A stretch of 64,000 bases of DNA from the NCBI GenBank assembly GCA_024233215.1, contig JACKPW010000025.1, forward strand, positions 1 through 64,000, in the 5' to 3' direction. Under the pieces are notes generated by a model that ran no database searches, was not told where the DNA came from, and worked only from the letters and a program-made list of their open reading frames with translations. Positions 24,994 through 33,468 of the stretch are shown here, piece after piece. The DNA comes from Verrucomicrobiales bacterium (lineage in GTDB: Bacteria > Verrucomicrobiota > Verrucomicrobiia > Limisphaerales > J093). Position 1 is the stretch's first letter; each line of letters opens with the position of its first letter. The position numbers were made by a program, and so were the translations under genes.

Positions 24994-25977
24994 ATGACAA
25001 GCAAGAGCCGAACCACCACGTTGCGAGTGAGTCCCCCGAGCCGGAAGAAGCACGCGATATCCGCCGGACGCGAGACGGAGCCCAGGTTTGTGGCTTCGAT
25101 TCAGGTGCCCCGGCATGAGGTGGCGCCCGTTTCGCTGTCCGCGCCGCCCGGAGGCGACAACATACTTGGACTTTACATGCGGGAGGTGGGGGAAGTGCCC
25201 CTGCTGACCGTGAAGGAGGAGAATGAACTGGCCGCCCGGATCAAGGCCGGCGACGAGGCCGCCCGCGAGCACATGATCCGGGCCAACCTGCGTTTCGTGG
25301 TCAAGATTGCCCGCGAATACGAGGGGCTCGGGTTGCCGCTGCTGGACCTGATCAACGAAGGCAACATCGGCTTGATGAAGGCGGTGGAGCGCTTTGACCC
25401 TGCGAAGGGGGGCAAGCTTTCGACCTATGGCTCCTGGTGGATCAAGCAGTCGGTACGGCGCGCCATCGCCAACCAGGGGCGTACGATTCGTCTGCCCATT
25501 CACGCCACGGACAAGCTCAGCAAGGCGTCCCGACTGACCGCGGAATTCCGTGAAGAGACCGGTCGGGAGCCGACTCCGGAGGAGTTGGCCGAGATGCTCG
25601 GGGTGCGGGTGGGACGGTTGGCGGAAATTCGCACCGCCGCCGTACGTCCGACCTCGCTGGACGCTCCGGTGGGGGAGGATGACAGCAGTCCGTTCGGCGA
25701 CCTGGTGGCGGACGAGGAAGCCTCGGACCCGGCCGAGGAACTGGAGCAGAAGAGTCTGCTGGAACGGTTGGGACCGTTGGTGGAACGGCTCGACCCGCGG
25801 GAGAAGAAGATCCTGAAGTTGCGCTTCGGTCTGGACGGTCGTCCGGAACGCACGCTGGAGGCAGTCGGCGCGGCCTTCGGGCTGACGCGCGAGCGCATCC
25901 GGCAGTTGCAGAATGGTGCCCTCCAAAAGCTGCGGGTGATGTACGAGGAGGACATCACGCTGGCCTCCGCCGCCTGA
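24994..25977 (+). CDS. RNA polymerase sigma-70 family factor (RpoD/RpoS-like, groups 2-3)
   Basis: 327 residues from ATG 24994. Basic variable N-terminus (1-50), region 1.2 (DNILGLYMREVGEVPLL), region 2 (RFVVKIAREYEGLGLPLLDL, STYGSWWIKQSVRRAI), region 3 (PTPEELAEMLGV) and region 4 helix-turn-helix (FGLTRERIRQLQN). It lacks the long region 1.1 of a housekeeping sigma. Divergent from carH and 25 nt before crtN, so it is probably the first gene of the carotenoid operon and may direct transcription of it or of other light-induced genes. Confidence 0.9.
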   Translation: MTSKSRTTTLRVSPPSRKKHAISAGRETEPRFVASIQVPRHEVAPVSLSAPPGGDNILGLYMREVGEVPLLTVKEENELAARIKAGDEAAREHMIRANLRFVVKIAREYEGLGLPLLDLINEGNIGLMKAVERFDPAKGGKLSTYGSWWIKQSVRRAIANQGRTIRLPIHATDKLSKASRLTAEFREETGREPTPEELAEMLGVRVGRLAEIRTAAVRPTSLDAPVGEDDSSPFGDLVADEEASDPAEELEQKSLLERLGPLVERLDPREKKILKLRFGLDGRPERTLEAVGAAFGLTRERIRQLQNGALQKLRVMYEEDITLASAA

Positions 25978-26002
25978 CCCCGACCTTCAAACGGCTTCCA
26001 AT

Positions 26003-27583
26003 ATGAAGAAATCGCGCAGTTCCGGTGGGGAGAAGCATGTCGTCGTGATCGGTGCCGGTCCCGGTGGCTTGGCGTCCGCGGTGTTGCTGGCCAGTGCGGG
26101 GGTCAGGGTCACCCTGGTTGAGCGTTTGCCGGTGATGGGTGGCCGGACCTCCGCCATCGAGGCCCGGGGCTATCGCTTCGACCTGGGGCCCACGTTCTTC
26201 CTGTATCCGCGCGTCTTGCAGGAGATCTTTCGCCGTGCGGGAACGAGTCTGGAGGCGGAGGTGCCGATGACCCGGTTGGACCCGCAGTATCGGATTCAAT
26301 TCGGGGCAGGGGGCCGGATCGACGCCACCCCGGACCCGGAGTCGATGGAGGCGCAGATTGCCCGTATCTCGCCGGCGGATGCCCCAGGATTCCGCCGCTT
26401 CCTGCAGGACAACCGGACCAAGCTCGCGCGGATGGAGCCCTGCCTGGAATCACCGTTCTCCGGGTGGAGGGATCTGCTGCGTCCCGAGTTGCTGCGCGTG
26501 CTTCCCTCACTGCACCCGTTCCAGTCCGTGGACGGCTACCTGAGGCGGTTCTTCAAGGACCCGCGGGTGCGGCTGGCATTCTGTTTCCAGTCCAAGTACC
26601 TCGGCATGTCGCCCTTCCGCTGTCCGAGCCTGTTTTCGATCCTCTCCTTCCTGGAGTACGAACACGGCGTGTTCCATCCCACCGGCGGATGCGCATCGGT
26701 GACCGAGGCGCTGGCCCGGGTGGCGCAGCGCCTGGGGGTGGACATTCGATTGGGAGAACCCGTGGAGGAAATGCTGTTTGCCGGTCGCAAGGCCGTGGGG
26801 GTTCGCACGGCGCAGGAGACGATTCACGCGGATGCCGTCGTGATGAACGCCGATTTTGCGCGGGGGATGCAGCGGTTGGTGCCCGATGCGCTCCGTACGC
26901 GCTGGACCGACCGGCGGTTGGCGCGGAAGAAGTTCTCCTGTTCCACATTCATGATGTACCTGGGGGTGGAGGGGACCTTCGATCTGCCGCATCACACAAT
27001 CCATATTGCTGACGACTACGCCTCCAACCTGGCGGACATTGAGGATCGTCATGTGTTGAGCCAGGATCCGTCGTTCTACGTGCAGAACGCCTGCGTGACG
27101 GATCCGTCCCTGGCTCCTCGCGGGCACAGCACCCTTTATGTGCTGGCCCCCGTGACGCACCAGCACGCGAACATCGACTGGGCCCGCGAGCGCGAGGGGT
27201 TTCGTCGGCTGATGCTCCGGCAGATTGCCCGGGCCGGCTATGGCGACATTGAGGGCCGTATTCGCTATGAGCGGGTCATCACACCTGCCGAGTGGGATCG
27301 GCGTTATGAGATTCATCTGGGGGCCACTTTCAACCTGGCGCATTCGCTCGACCAGATGTTGCACCTGCGTCCCCAGAACCGCTTCGAGGACCTGGATCGC
27401 GTGTATCTCGTGGGCGGTGGCACGCACCCGGGCAGCGGTTTGCCGGTGATCTTCGAGTCGGCCCGGATCAGCACCCGGTTGCTGCTGGAGGACCTGCAGA
27501 TCGAAGGCGTCGGAGCCGCTCCGGCAGGACTTCAGGCGGCTTCGCCCGTTGGGTCGCTCGAGAATGCGGTCCCGGCAGTGTGA
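26003..27583 (+). CDS. crtN: Diapophytoene/phytoene desaturase (CrtN-type)
   Basis: 526 residues. FAD-dependent desaturase or saturase of the CrtI/CrtN family: dinucleotide motif VVIGAGPGGLASA near the N-terminus, GGRTSAIEARGYRFDLGPTF, and the C-terminal FAD motif VYLVGGGTHPGSGLPVIF. Acts at the inner membrane on a C30 (or C40) polyene. Given the neighbours (second desaturase-like gene, aldehyde dehydrogenase, glycosyltransferase, acyltransferase), 4,4'-diapophytoene or squalene is the likely substrate line. CrtN and CrtP roles could be swapped between the two paralogues. Confidence 0.88.
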   Translation: MKKSRSSGGEKHVVVIGAGPGGLASAVLLASAGVRVTLVERLPVMGGRTSAIEARGYRFDLGPTFFLYPRVLQEIFRRAGTSLEAEVPMTRLDPQYRIQFGAGGRIDATPDPESMEAQIARISPADAPGFRRFLQDNRTKLARMEPCLESPFSGWRDLLRPELLRVLPSLHPFQSVDGYLRRFFKDPRVRLAFCFQSKYLGMSPFRCPSLFSILSFLEYEHGVFHPTGGCASVTEALARVAQRLGVDIRLGEPVEEMLFAGRKAVGVRTAQETIHADAVVMNADFARGMQRLVPDALRTRWTDRRLARKKFSCSTFMMYLGVEGTFDLPHHTIHIADDYASNLADIEDRHVLSQDPSFYVQNACVTDPSLAPRGHSTLYVLAPVTHQHANIDWAREREGFRRLMLRQIARAGYGDIEGRIRYERVITPAEWDRRYEIHLGATFNLAHSLDQMLHLRPQNRFEDLDRVYLVGGGTHPGSGLPVIFESARISTRLLLEDLQIEGVGAAPAGLQAASPVGSLENAVPAV

Positions 27584-29123
27584 GAACGCAACCCGAATCC
27601 CGACCGTGACGGCCAACCGCCCAGTCGAATCTCCGCGCTGCGTCCGGGCGATGATGCCCCGTGCGCGGGTCGCGCAGCGGGGTTGGGGCGACCGGAGTCT
27701 GAGGGATCGGTTGCGGGTGGTCCGGCGGTTTCGTGCGATCCTCGCCCAAAGCCTTGAGCCGGTCGGCGCGGAGTTGGCGGAGGTCCGGCGACGGCCGGTG
27801 GCCGAGGTGCTGACTTCCGAGCTGCTGCCCCTGCTGGATGCCTGCCGGTTTCTCGAACGCGGCGCGGCGAGGGTGCTGGCCCCGCGCGGCGCGGGCATCT
27901 GGGGTCGGCCATCCTGGCTGGTGGGCGCCCGGGCGGAGGTTCGGCGTGAACCCTTGGGGGTGGTGCTGGTGCTGGGCCCCGGCAACTACCCGCTCTTCCT
28001 GCCTGCTTGTCAGGTGCTGCAGGCATTGGTGGCCGGCAACACCGTGGTGTTCAAGCCGGCGCCGGGGACCTCCCCGGTGGCCCGGCGACTGGCCATGCTG
28101 CTCGCCGCAGCCGGGTTGCCGGAGGATGGGATGCAGGTCGCGGGAGAATCCGTTGAGGAGGCGCGGGCCCTGTTGCGGGAGGGAGCCGACAAGGTCGTCC
28201 TGACGGGAAGCGCCGAGACGGGACGGAGCGTGTTGAGTGTGCTGGCGGATTCGCTGACCCCCGCCACCATGGAACTTTCCGGGGCGGACCTGATGGTGGT
28301 GCGGGCCGATGCCGATCTCAGATTGGCCGCCGGTGCGCTCGCCTACGGGCTCACCTTGAACGGCGGTGCGACGTGCATTGCCCCCCGCCGCGTCTGGGTG
28401 TCCAACCGGGTGCTGGCGCCCTTCACTCAAGAGCTACGGCGGGAGTTCTCGACCCGCGAGACGATTCACCTGGAGGACGGTCTGGCCGGCCGGCTGCGTC
28501 CGCTCCTGGCCGAAGCGCAGCATCTGGGCGCGCGCCTCGTCACCGGACGGATTACGGAAGACTCCATTGCGGGTCCCTTGGTGATCGCGGATCTTCCGGT
28601 CGCGTCGCCCCTGTGGCACGAGCCGGTTTTTGGTCCGGTGGCGCTGGTGACCGGTTACACCCACGAGTCCGAGGTGGTGGCGTTTGCCCGGGAATCGGAA
28701 TGGGCGCTGGGGGCCTCGATCTTCTCGCGGGAAGAGAAGGCGGCCAGGCGCCTCGCCGACCGACTGCCCGTCGGGGTGGTGACTCTGAACGACGTGATTG
28801 TGCCGACGGCAGACCCGCGCCTGCCCTTTGGCGGACGTCGCTCCAGCGGGTTTGGCAGGACGCGGGGACTGGAAGGGCTGTTGGAGATGACGGCTTCGAA
28901 GGTCATTTCGGTGCGTCGAGGCACCTGGCGTCCGCACTTTGGTCCCGCGAACGGGCTGGAACGTTGGCTGCCGCCGATCCTCCGGGTGGTGCATGCCGAC
29001 GGCATTCGTTCCCGTCTCGCCGGCCTGCGCGAACTGCTCAAGCGGATTCCCGTCCTTGGACGGGAACGGACACCCCAACCGGATTCCTCCGGCCCTCTGA
29101 AGCCAGATCCCCAAACCTCCTGA
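27564..29123 (+). CDS. Aldehyde dehydrogenase, likely for diapocarotenal oxidation
   Basis: About 519 residues; the start is uncertain (ATG 27564, GTG 27606 or ATG 27651), and the first overlaps crtN. NAD(P)-binding GPGNYPLFLP and VFKPAPGTSP, catalytic Glu in MELSGAD, catalytic Cys in GGATCIAPRR (codon at 28374), and the C-terminal PFGGRRSSGFGR motif are all present. By context it matches the 4,4'-diaponeurosporene/diapolycopene aldehyde dehydrogenase step that gives the carotenoic acid in staphyloxanthin-like pathways. The long C-terminal tail (from about RRGTWRPHFG) is typical of this subfamily. Confidence 0.85.
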   Translation: MRSRQCENATRIPTVTANRPVESPRCVRAMMPRARVAQRGWGDRSLRDRLRVVRRFRAILAQSLEPVGAELAEVRRRPVAEVLTSELLPLLDACRFLERGAARVLAPRGAGIWGRPSWLVGARAEVRREPLGVVLVLGPGNYPLFLPACQVLQALVAGNTVVFKPAPGTSPVARRLAMLLAAAGLPEDGMQVAGESVEEARALLREGADKVVLTGSAETGRSVLSVLADSLTPATMELSGADLMVVRADADLRLAAGALAYGLTLNGGATCIAPRRVWVSNRVLAPFTQELRREFSTRETIHLEDGLAGRLRPLLAEAQHLGARLVTGRITEDSIAGPLVIADLPVASPLWHEPVFGPVALVTGYTHESEVVAFARESEWALGASIFSREEKAARRLADRLPVGVVTLNDVIVPTADPRLPFGGRRSSGFGRTRGLEGLLEMTASKVISVRRGTWRPHFGPANGLERWLPPILRVVHADGIRSRLAGLRELLKRIPVLGRERTPQPDSSGPLKPDPQTS

Positions 29124-29133
29124 CAAGCTGTTC

Positions 29134-30702
29134 ATGAAAGACAACCAACACTCCGTCGCAGTCATCGGCAGTGGCCTGGCCGGACTTGCCTCCGCCTGCA
29201 CGCTCGCCGCGCGTGGTCATCAAGTGATCCTGCTTGAGCGCAACCCGTGGCTGGGGGGCAAGGCGGCCCGGTGGCAACAGGACGGTTTCCAGTTCGACAT
29301 GGGGCCCACGATCCTGACCCTGCCCTCGACCTTGCGCCGTCTCTTCGCGGAGGCGGGCGAGCGCATCGAGGATCATCTCGATTTGGTGCCGCTCGATCCC
29401 CAATGGCGGTGCTTCTTCAACGACGGTTCCACGCTCGACCTGGTGGCGAACGTCGAACAGATGGCGGCGCATCTCCGCGATTTCACCGGGGAGGAGCGGG
29501 CCGCGGCAGGTTACGAGCGGTTCATGCGGTGGTCGGAACAGTTGCATGGGATCTCCGATCGCTACTTCTTCCATCGTCCGGTGGGCCGGTTGCGCGACAT
29601 GTTCGACCTCCGCCGTGCGCTGCGGCCCGGGACGTTGCGCGACATCCTGTCGATGCGGATGGATCGCACGGTCGGCAGTGCGATCCGGCACCATGTGCGT
29701 GACGCGCGCGTGGCACAGATGCTGGATCACTTCACGCAGTATGTGGGGTCGGCCCCCGACTCTTCGCCCGCGGTGCTTTGTGGGATTGCCCACATGCAGA
29801 CCGAGGAGGGGGTGTGGTATCCGCGGGGGGGCATTCGCGCGGTGCCGGAGGCGTTGGAGGCCCTGGCCCGGCGGTTGGGGGTGGAGATTCGGACCGAGGC
29901 CGAGGTTCGGCGGATCGAGTTGCGCGGAGGCCGGGTGGTCGCGGTTCACCTGGCTGATGGTGAACGGCTTCCGGTGGAAGCGGTGGTGTCAAACTGCGAT
30001 GCGGTCCGGACGCACCGGGAATTGCTTGGAGGGAAGGCCGCCCGGCGGTTTGAGCGGCGCCGTCCGTACGAGGCCGCCTGTTCGGGGGTGGTCCTCTACC
30101 TGGGTCTGCGCCGGCGGTATGAACATCTGCTGCACCACAACTTCGTCTTCTCGGCGAATCCGGAAGCGGAGTTCCACAGCATCTACCAGCGTGGAGAACC
30201 CGCCGAGGACCTGACCGCCTACCTCTGTGCGCCGGCCCGCACCGAACCCGAGGTGGCTCCGTCCGGTGGCGAGGCGCTCTATGTGCTGGTACACACGCCG
30301 TATCTGCGGCCGCATCACGACTGGACGCGCCTGCTGCCGGACTACCGACGGCGCATTCTCGACAAGCTCAAGCGAACCGCCGGACTGGAGGACATCGAGC
30401 AGCGGATCGTGTGCGAACACACCCTGACACCGCAGGACATCCACGAACGCTATCATGTACTGAACGGGGCAATTTACGGACTGTCGAGTCATGGTCGCCT
30501 GACCGGGGCGTTCAAGCCGTCAAACCGGTCGCCTGACGTGGCGGGGCTCTATCTGGCGGGTGGTGCGGCGCATCCGGGGCCCGGCATGCCGATGGTCTTG
30601 ATGTCCGGGTGGATTGCGGCGGACGCACTGGATCGCGACTTTCGGGGCGGTCAACCGGTGACCTCAGGACGGCCGGTGCCCGAGATGGCAAACCCTGCTT
30701 GA
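29134..30702 (+). CDS. crtP: CrtN/CrtP-like carotenoid desaturase or terminal oxidase
   Basis: 522 residues, a paralogue of the gene at 26003. FAD motif VAVIGSGLAGLASA, GGKAARWQQDGFQFDMGPTI, and C-terminal GLYLAGGAAHPGPGMPMVL. In C30 pathways the second paralogue oxidises the terminal methyl groups to the aldehyde (CrtP), which the aldehyde dehydrogenase next door would convert to the acid. The assignment between desaturase and oxidase rests on gene order, not on residues. Confidence 0.85.
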   Translation: MKDNQHSVAVIGSGLAGLASACTLAARGHQVILLERNPWLGGKAARWQQDGFQFDMGPTILTLPSTLRRLFAEAGERIEDHLDLVPLDPQWRCFFNDGSTLDLVANVEQMAAHLRDFTGEERAAAGYERFMRWSEQLHGISDRYFFHRPVGRLRDMFDLRRALRPGTLRDILSMRMDRTVGSAIRHHVRDARVAQMLDHFTQYVGSAPDSSPAVLCGIAHMQTEEGVWYPRGGIRAVPEALEALARRLGVEIRTEAEVRRIELRGGRVVAVHLADGERLPVEAVVSNCDAVRTHRELLGGKAARRFERRRPYEAACSGVVLYLGLRRRYEHLLHHNFVFSANPEAEFHSIYQRGEPAEDLTAYLCAPARTEPEVAPSGGEALYVLVHTPYLRPHHDWTRLLPDYRRRILDKLKRTAGLEDIEQRIVCEHTLTPQDIHERYHVLNGAIYGLSSHGRLTGAFKPSNRSPDVAGLYLAGGAAHPGPGMPMVLMSGWIAADALDRDFRGGQPVTSGRPVPEMANPA

Positions 30703-30719
30703 GGATTCTCGAACAGGCC

Positions 30720-31583
30720 ATGACCACCTCCAGCCAAGTGACCCCGATTGCCCCGGACCTGCGGGGCATTCCTCCGGGCCGGTTTTCCTGCACCCGACGT
30801 GTTCCTGGGGCCGGGCGCCTGCCGGCCCGGTCGGAATGGCTGCTCGCCCTGTTCCACGCTTACGCGCGGCGCTACGTTCGGCGGCATTTCAATGCGGTCC
30901 GGGTCGATGCCCGGGCGATCCAGGGTCTGGCAGCGGACCGGCCGTTGCTGTTGTTTCTCAATCATGCCTCGTGGTGGGACCCGCTGATCTGTCTGCTGCT
31001 CAGCCGGCGGTTCTTCCCGGGTCGACCCGGCTTTGCGCCGATGGACGCCGCGGCTTTGCAGCGCTACCGGTTTCTGGGCCGGCTGGGGTTCTTTGGGGTG
31101 GAGCAGGGGACGACGGCGGGGGCGCGACAGTTCCTGCGCATTGGTCGTCAGGTGCTTTCCCAGGGCGGAACGACCCTTTGGCTGACTCCTCAAGGCCGGT
31201 TCGCCGATGTTCGGGAGCGGCCTCCGACGTTCCAGGCTGGGCTGGCACATCTCGCGGCGGACCCGTCTCCGGCCCTGGCAGTGCCGGTCGCGATTGAATA
31301 CACGTTCTGGCAGGAACGACTGCCGGAAGTGCTGGTGGACTTCGGCGCCCCCGTGGGTCTGGGGGAGCTGGGGGGAGCGCCCCGGGAATGGGATGCCCGG
31401 TTGTCCGCGAACCTGGCCGCGGTGCAGGACCGACTTGCGAGTCGCGCCGTTGCCCGGGAGGCGAGCCACTTCACGACAATCCTCCAGGGGCGTGCCGGGG
31501 TCGGGGGCGTTTATGATTTCTGGCGTTGGGTCCGGGCCCGGTTGACGGGGCGCCGATTCGATCCCCATCACGAGGCGGCATGA
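30720..31583 (+). CDS. PlsC-like acyltransferase (CrtO-type role)
   Basis: 287 residues; ATG 30720. The acyltransferase motif NHASWWD (HX4D) lies near residue 80, followed by GFFGVEQGTT and LTPQGRFAD, as in 1-acylglycerol-3-phosphate acyltransferases. In this operon it would esterify the sugar of a glycosyl-carotenoate, as CrtO does in staphyloxanthin synthesis. No strong membrane helix; probably peripheral. Its TGA overlaps the next gene's ATG (ATGA). Confidence 0.82.
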   Translation: MTTSSQVTPIAPDLRGIPPGRFSCTRRVPGAGRLPARSEWLLALFHAYARRYVRRHFNAVRVDARAIQGLAADRPLLLFLNHASWWDPLICLLLSRRFFPGRPGFAPMDAAALQRYRFLGRLGFFGVEQGTTAGARQFLRIGRQVLSQGGTTLWLTPQGRFADVRERPPTFQAGLAHLAADPSPALAVPVAIEYTFWQERLPEVLVDFGAPVGLGELGGAPREWDARLSANLAAVQDRLASRAVAREASHFTTILQGRAGVGGVYDFWRWVRARLTGRRFDPHHEAA

Positions 31584-32770
31584 TCTACCTGGCCCTCGCA
31601 ATCAGCTCACTCATACTCGCCGGCATTCCGGCGGTGATGATCCTACGGAACCGGACGGCGTTGCGGTCTCCTGCACCCGTGGCGGACGGAATTCGGTTGC
31701 CGGCGGTTTCCGTCCTGATTCCGGCCCGTGACGAGGAGGAGAACATCGTGTCGGCGGTGGACTCGGTTCTGGCCAACGCCGGGGTGGAACTGGAGGTGAT
31801 CGTTCTCGACGACCAGTCGCAGGATGGAACCGCCGAGCTGGTGCGCGACCTGAGCGCGCGCGATCCTAGGGTTCGTCTCGAACCGGCCCCGCCCCTGCCG
31901 GCCGGGTGGTGTGGCAAGATGCATGCCTGCCACGTGCTCGCGGGATTGGCGCGCCATCCGGTCCTCGTGTTCCTGGACGCGGATGTGCGGCTGACTCCCG
32001 ATGCGCTCGGGAGAATGCTTGGATTCCTGCAGGCCGGCCGCGCGGACCTGATCAGCGGGGTTCCCAGGCAAATCACGGGAACCTGGTTGGAGAAGCTGGT
32101 GCTGCCGCTGATCGAGTTCGTGCTACTGGGCCATCTGCCGTTGCGGCGCATGCGACGGCGGACCAGTCCCGCCTTTGGAGCGGGGTGCGGGCAATTGTTC
32201 ATGGTACGGGCCAAGGCCTATTTCCAGGCGGGGGGACACGCGGCGATCCGATCGACGCTGCATGACGGTCTCAAACTGCCACGGGCCTTTCGCGCCGCCG
32301 GGTTGCGAACCGATCTGTTCAATGCGAACGACCTTGCCCGTTGCCGGATGTACCGGAACGCGGCCGGGGTGGTGAACGGACTTCTCAAGAATGCCCGTGA
32401 AGGACTGGCGGCACCGCGCATGATTCTGCCGGCGACATTGCTGCTGATGGGCGGTCATGTGTCGCCCTGGATCCTGCTTGGCTGGGGGTTGGTCACGGAC
32501 TCGCCCCACTGGGAGTTGGCGGCACTGGCGGTCCTGTTGTCGGGATTCCCGCGACTCCTGATGGCGCGGTGGTTTCGTCAGTCGCCCGGTTGGGCGCTCC
32601 TGCACCCGGTCGCCATCACGCTGTTTCTGGGCCTGCAATGGTGGGCTTGGGGGCGGGCGTTCTTTGGGTGCCCCGCCACCTGGAAGGGCCGGTCCTATCC
32701 GGCGACGGGGGTTCCGGCCACCGGTGAGGCGTTGTCGTTGCGGCGGCGCGCCGGGGAGCAGACTGCATGA
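31580..32770 (+). CDS. Glycosyltransferase family 2 (CrtQ-type role)
   Basis: 396 residues. N-terminal membrane helix (IYLALAISSLILAGIPAVM), GT2 catalytic domain with SVLIPARDEEENI, the nucleotide-binding DDQSQDGT, the DxD-like VFLDADVRL, and three or more C-terminal membrane helices. Expected to add a sugar (glucose in staphyloxanthin) to the carotenoic acid at the inner membrane. Starts by ATGA overlap with the acyltransferase and ends by ATGA overlap with the lipoprotein. Confidence 0.87.
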   Translation: MIYLALAISSLILAGIPAVMILRNRTALRSPAPVADGIRLPAVSVLIPARDEEENIVSAVDSVLANAGVELEVIVLDDQSQDGTAELVRDLSARDPRVRLEPAPPLPAGWCGKMHACHVLAGLARHPVLVFLDADVRLTPDALGRMLGFLQAGRADLISGVPRQITGTWLEKLVLPLIEFVLLGHLPLRRMRRRTSPAFGAGCGQLFMVRAKAYFQAGGHAAIRSTLHDGLKLPRAFRAAGLRTDLFNANDLARCRMYRNAAGVVNGLLKNAREGLAAPRMILPATLLLMGGHVSPWILLGWGLVTDSPHWELAALAVLLSGFPRLLMARWFRQSPGWALLHPVAITLFLGLQWWAWGRAFFGCPATWKGRSYPATGVPATGEALSLRRRAGEQTA

Positions 32771-33333
32771 ACCGGTCCGGCTCGTCAGTATTTGCCGGCT
32801 GCCTTGTTGCCTTGCTCGCGTGTTTGTTCATCGGGTGTGCCGGCGGCAATTCGGCCCACCCTGCGCCGGGAGCAGTCGTTGCCAGGGCAACCGATGGAAC
32901 GGCGTCCATCCTCGATCCGTTCAAGCTCACGGATCAACGCGGTGAGAAACGCGAGGTGCGGTTTCCATTGGACCGCCCGCTGGTGATCACCCTGGCGGAC
33001 CGTGCGGGATCCAAACAGGTGGCCGGGTGGGTCGAACCGGTTCGCCGGCGTTTCGGAGAGTCCGTGCGCATCGAGGGCGTGGCCGATCTGCGGGCGGTTC
33101 CCGGCTTCCTGCGCGGCCTGGTTCGGGGGCAATTCGCCGGGTTGGATTACCCGGTGATGCTGGACTGGGACGGTGCGGTGGTGGGCCCTGCGGGCTATGA
33201 GGGGGGAGCTGTGGCGGTCTGGTTGGTGGATCGGGAGGGGAACATCCTCTGGCGTGGTCAGGGTGAGGTCGATGAAGCCCGGTTGGACGTTATGGTCCAC
33301 CGCCTGGACGGGTTGCTCCGGAACCACAAGTGA
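32767..33333 (+). CDS. Lipoprotein with thioredoxin-like fold, last gene of carotenoid operon
   Basis: 188 residues. Signal with lipobox IGC at about residue 24 (LLACLFIGCAGG). The mature part (LTDQRGEKREVRFPLDRPLV, AVWLVDREGNILWRGQGEV) follows the pattern of thioredoxin-fold YtfJ-like proteins but has no CxxC pair, so it is not a simple oxidoreductase. Coupled by a 4-nt overlap to the glycosyltransferase. Possible role in carotenoid handling or envelope placement is inference from position only. Confidence 0.65.
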   Translation: MNRSGSSVFAGCLVALLACLFIGCAGGNSAHPAPGAVVARATDGTASILDPFKLTDQRGEKREVRFPLDRPLVITLADRAGSKQVAGWVEPVRRRFGESVRIEGVADLRAVPGFLRGLVRGQFAGLDYPVMLDWDGAVVGPAGYEGGAVAVWLVDREGNILWRGQGEVDEARLDVMVHRLDGLLRNHK

Positions 33334-33468
33334 TCCGGGTGTCGTTCGCCGGGGGACCTGCCCCGTTTCCGGACCGCGGGTGGAGACGGGGGCCGCAAGG
33401 TTGGAAGGCAGCCGACACACCCTGCGAGCTTGTCGTTTCGGCCGCGTGCGGCGATCCTCGTCGGAGCC

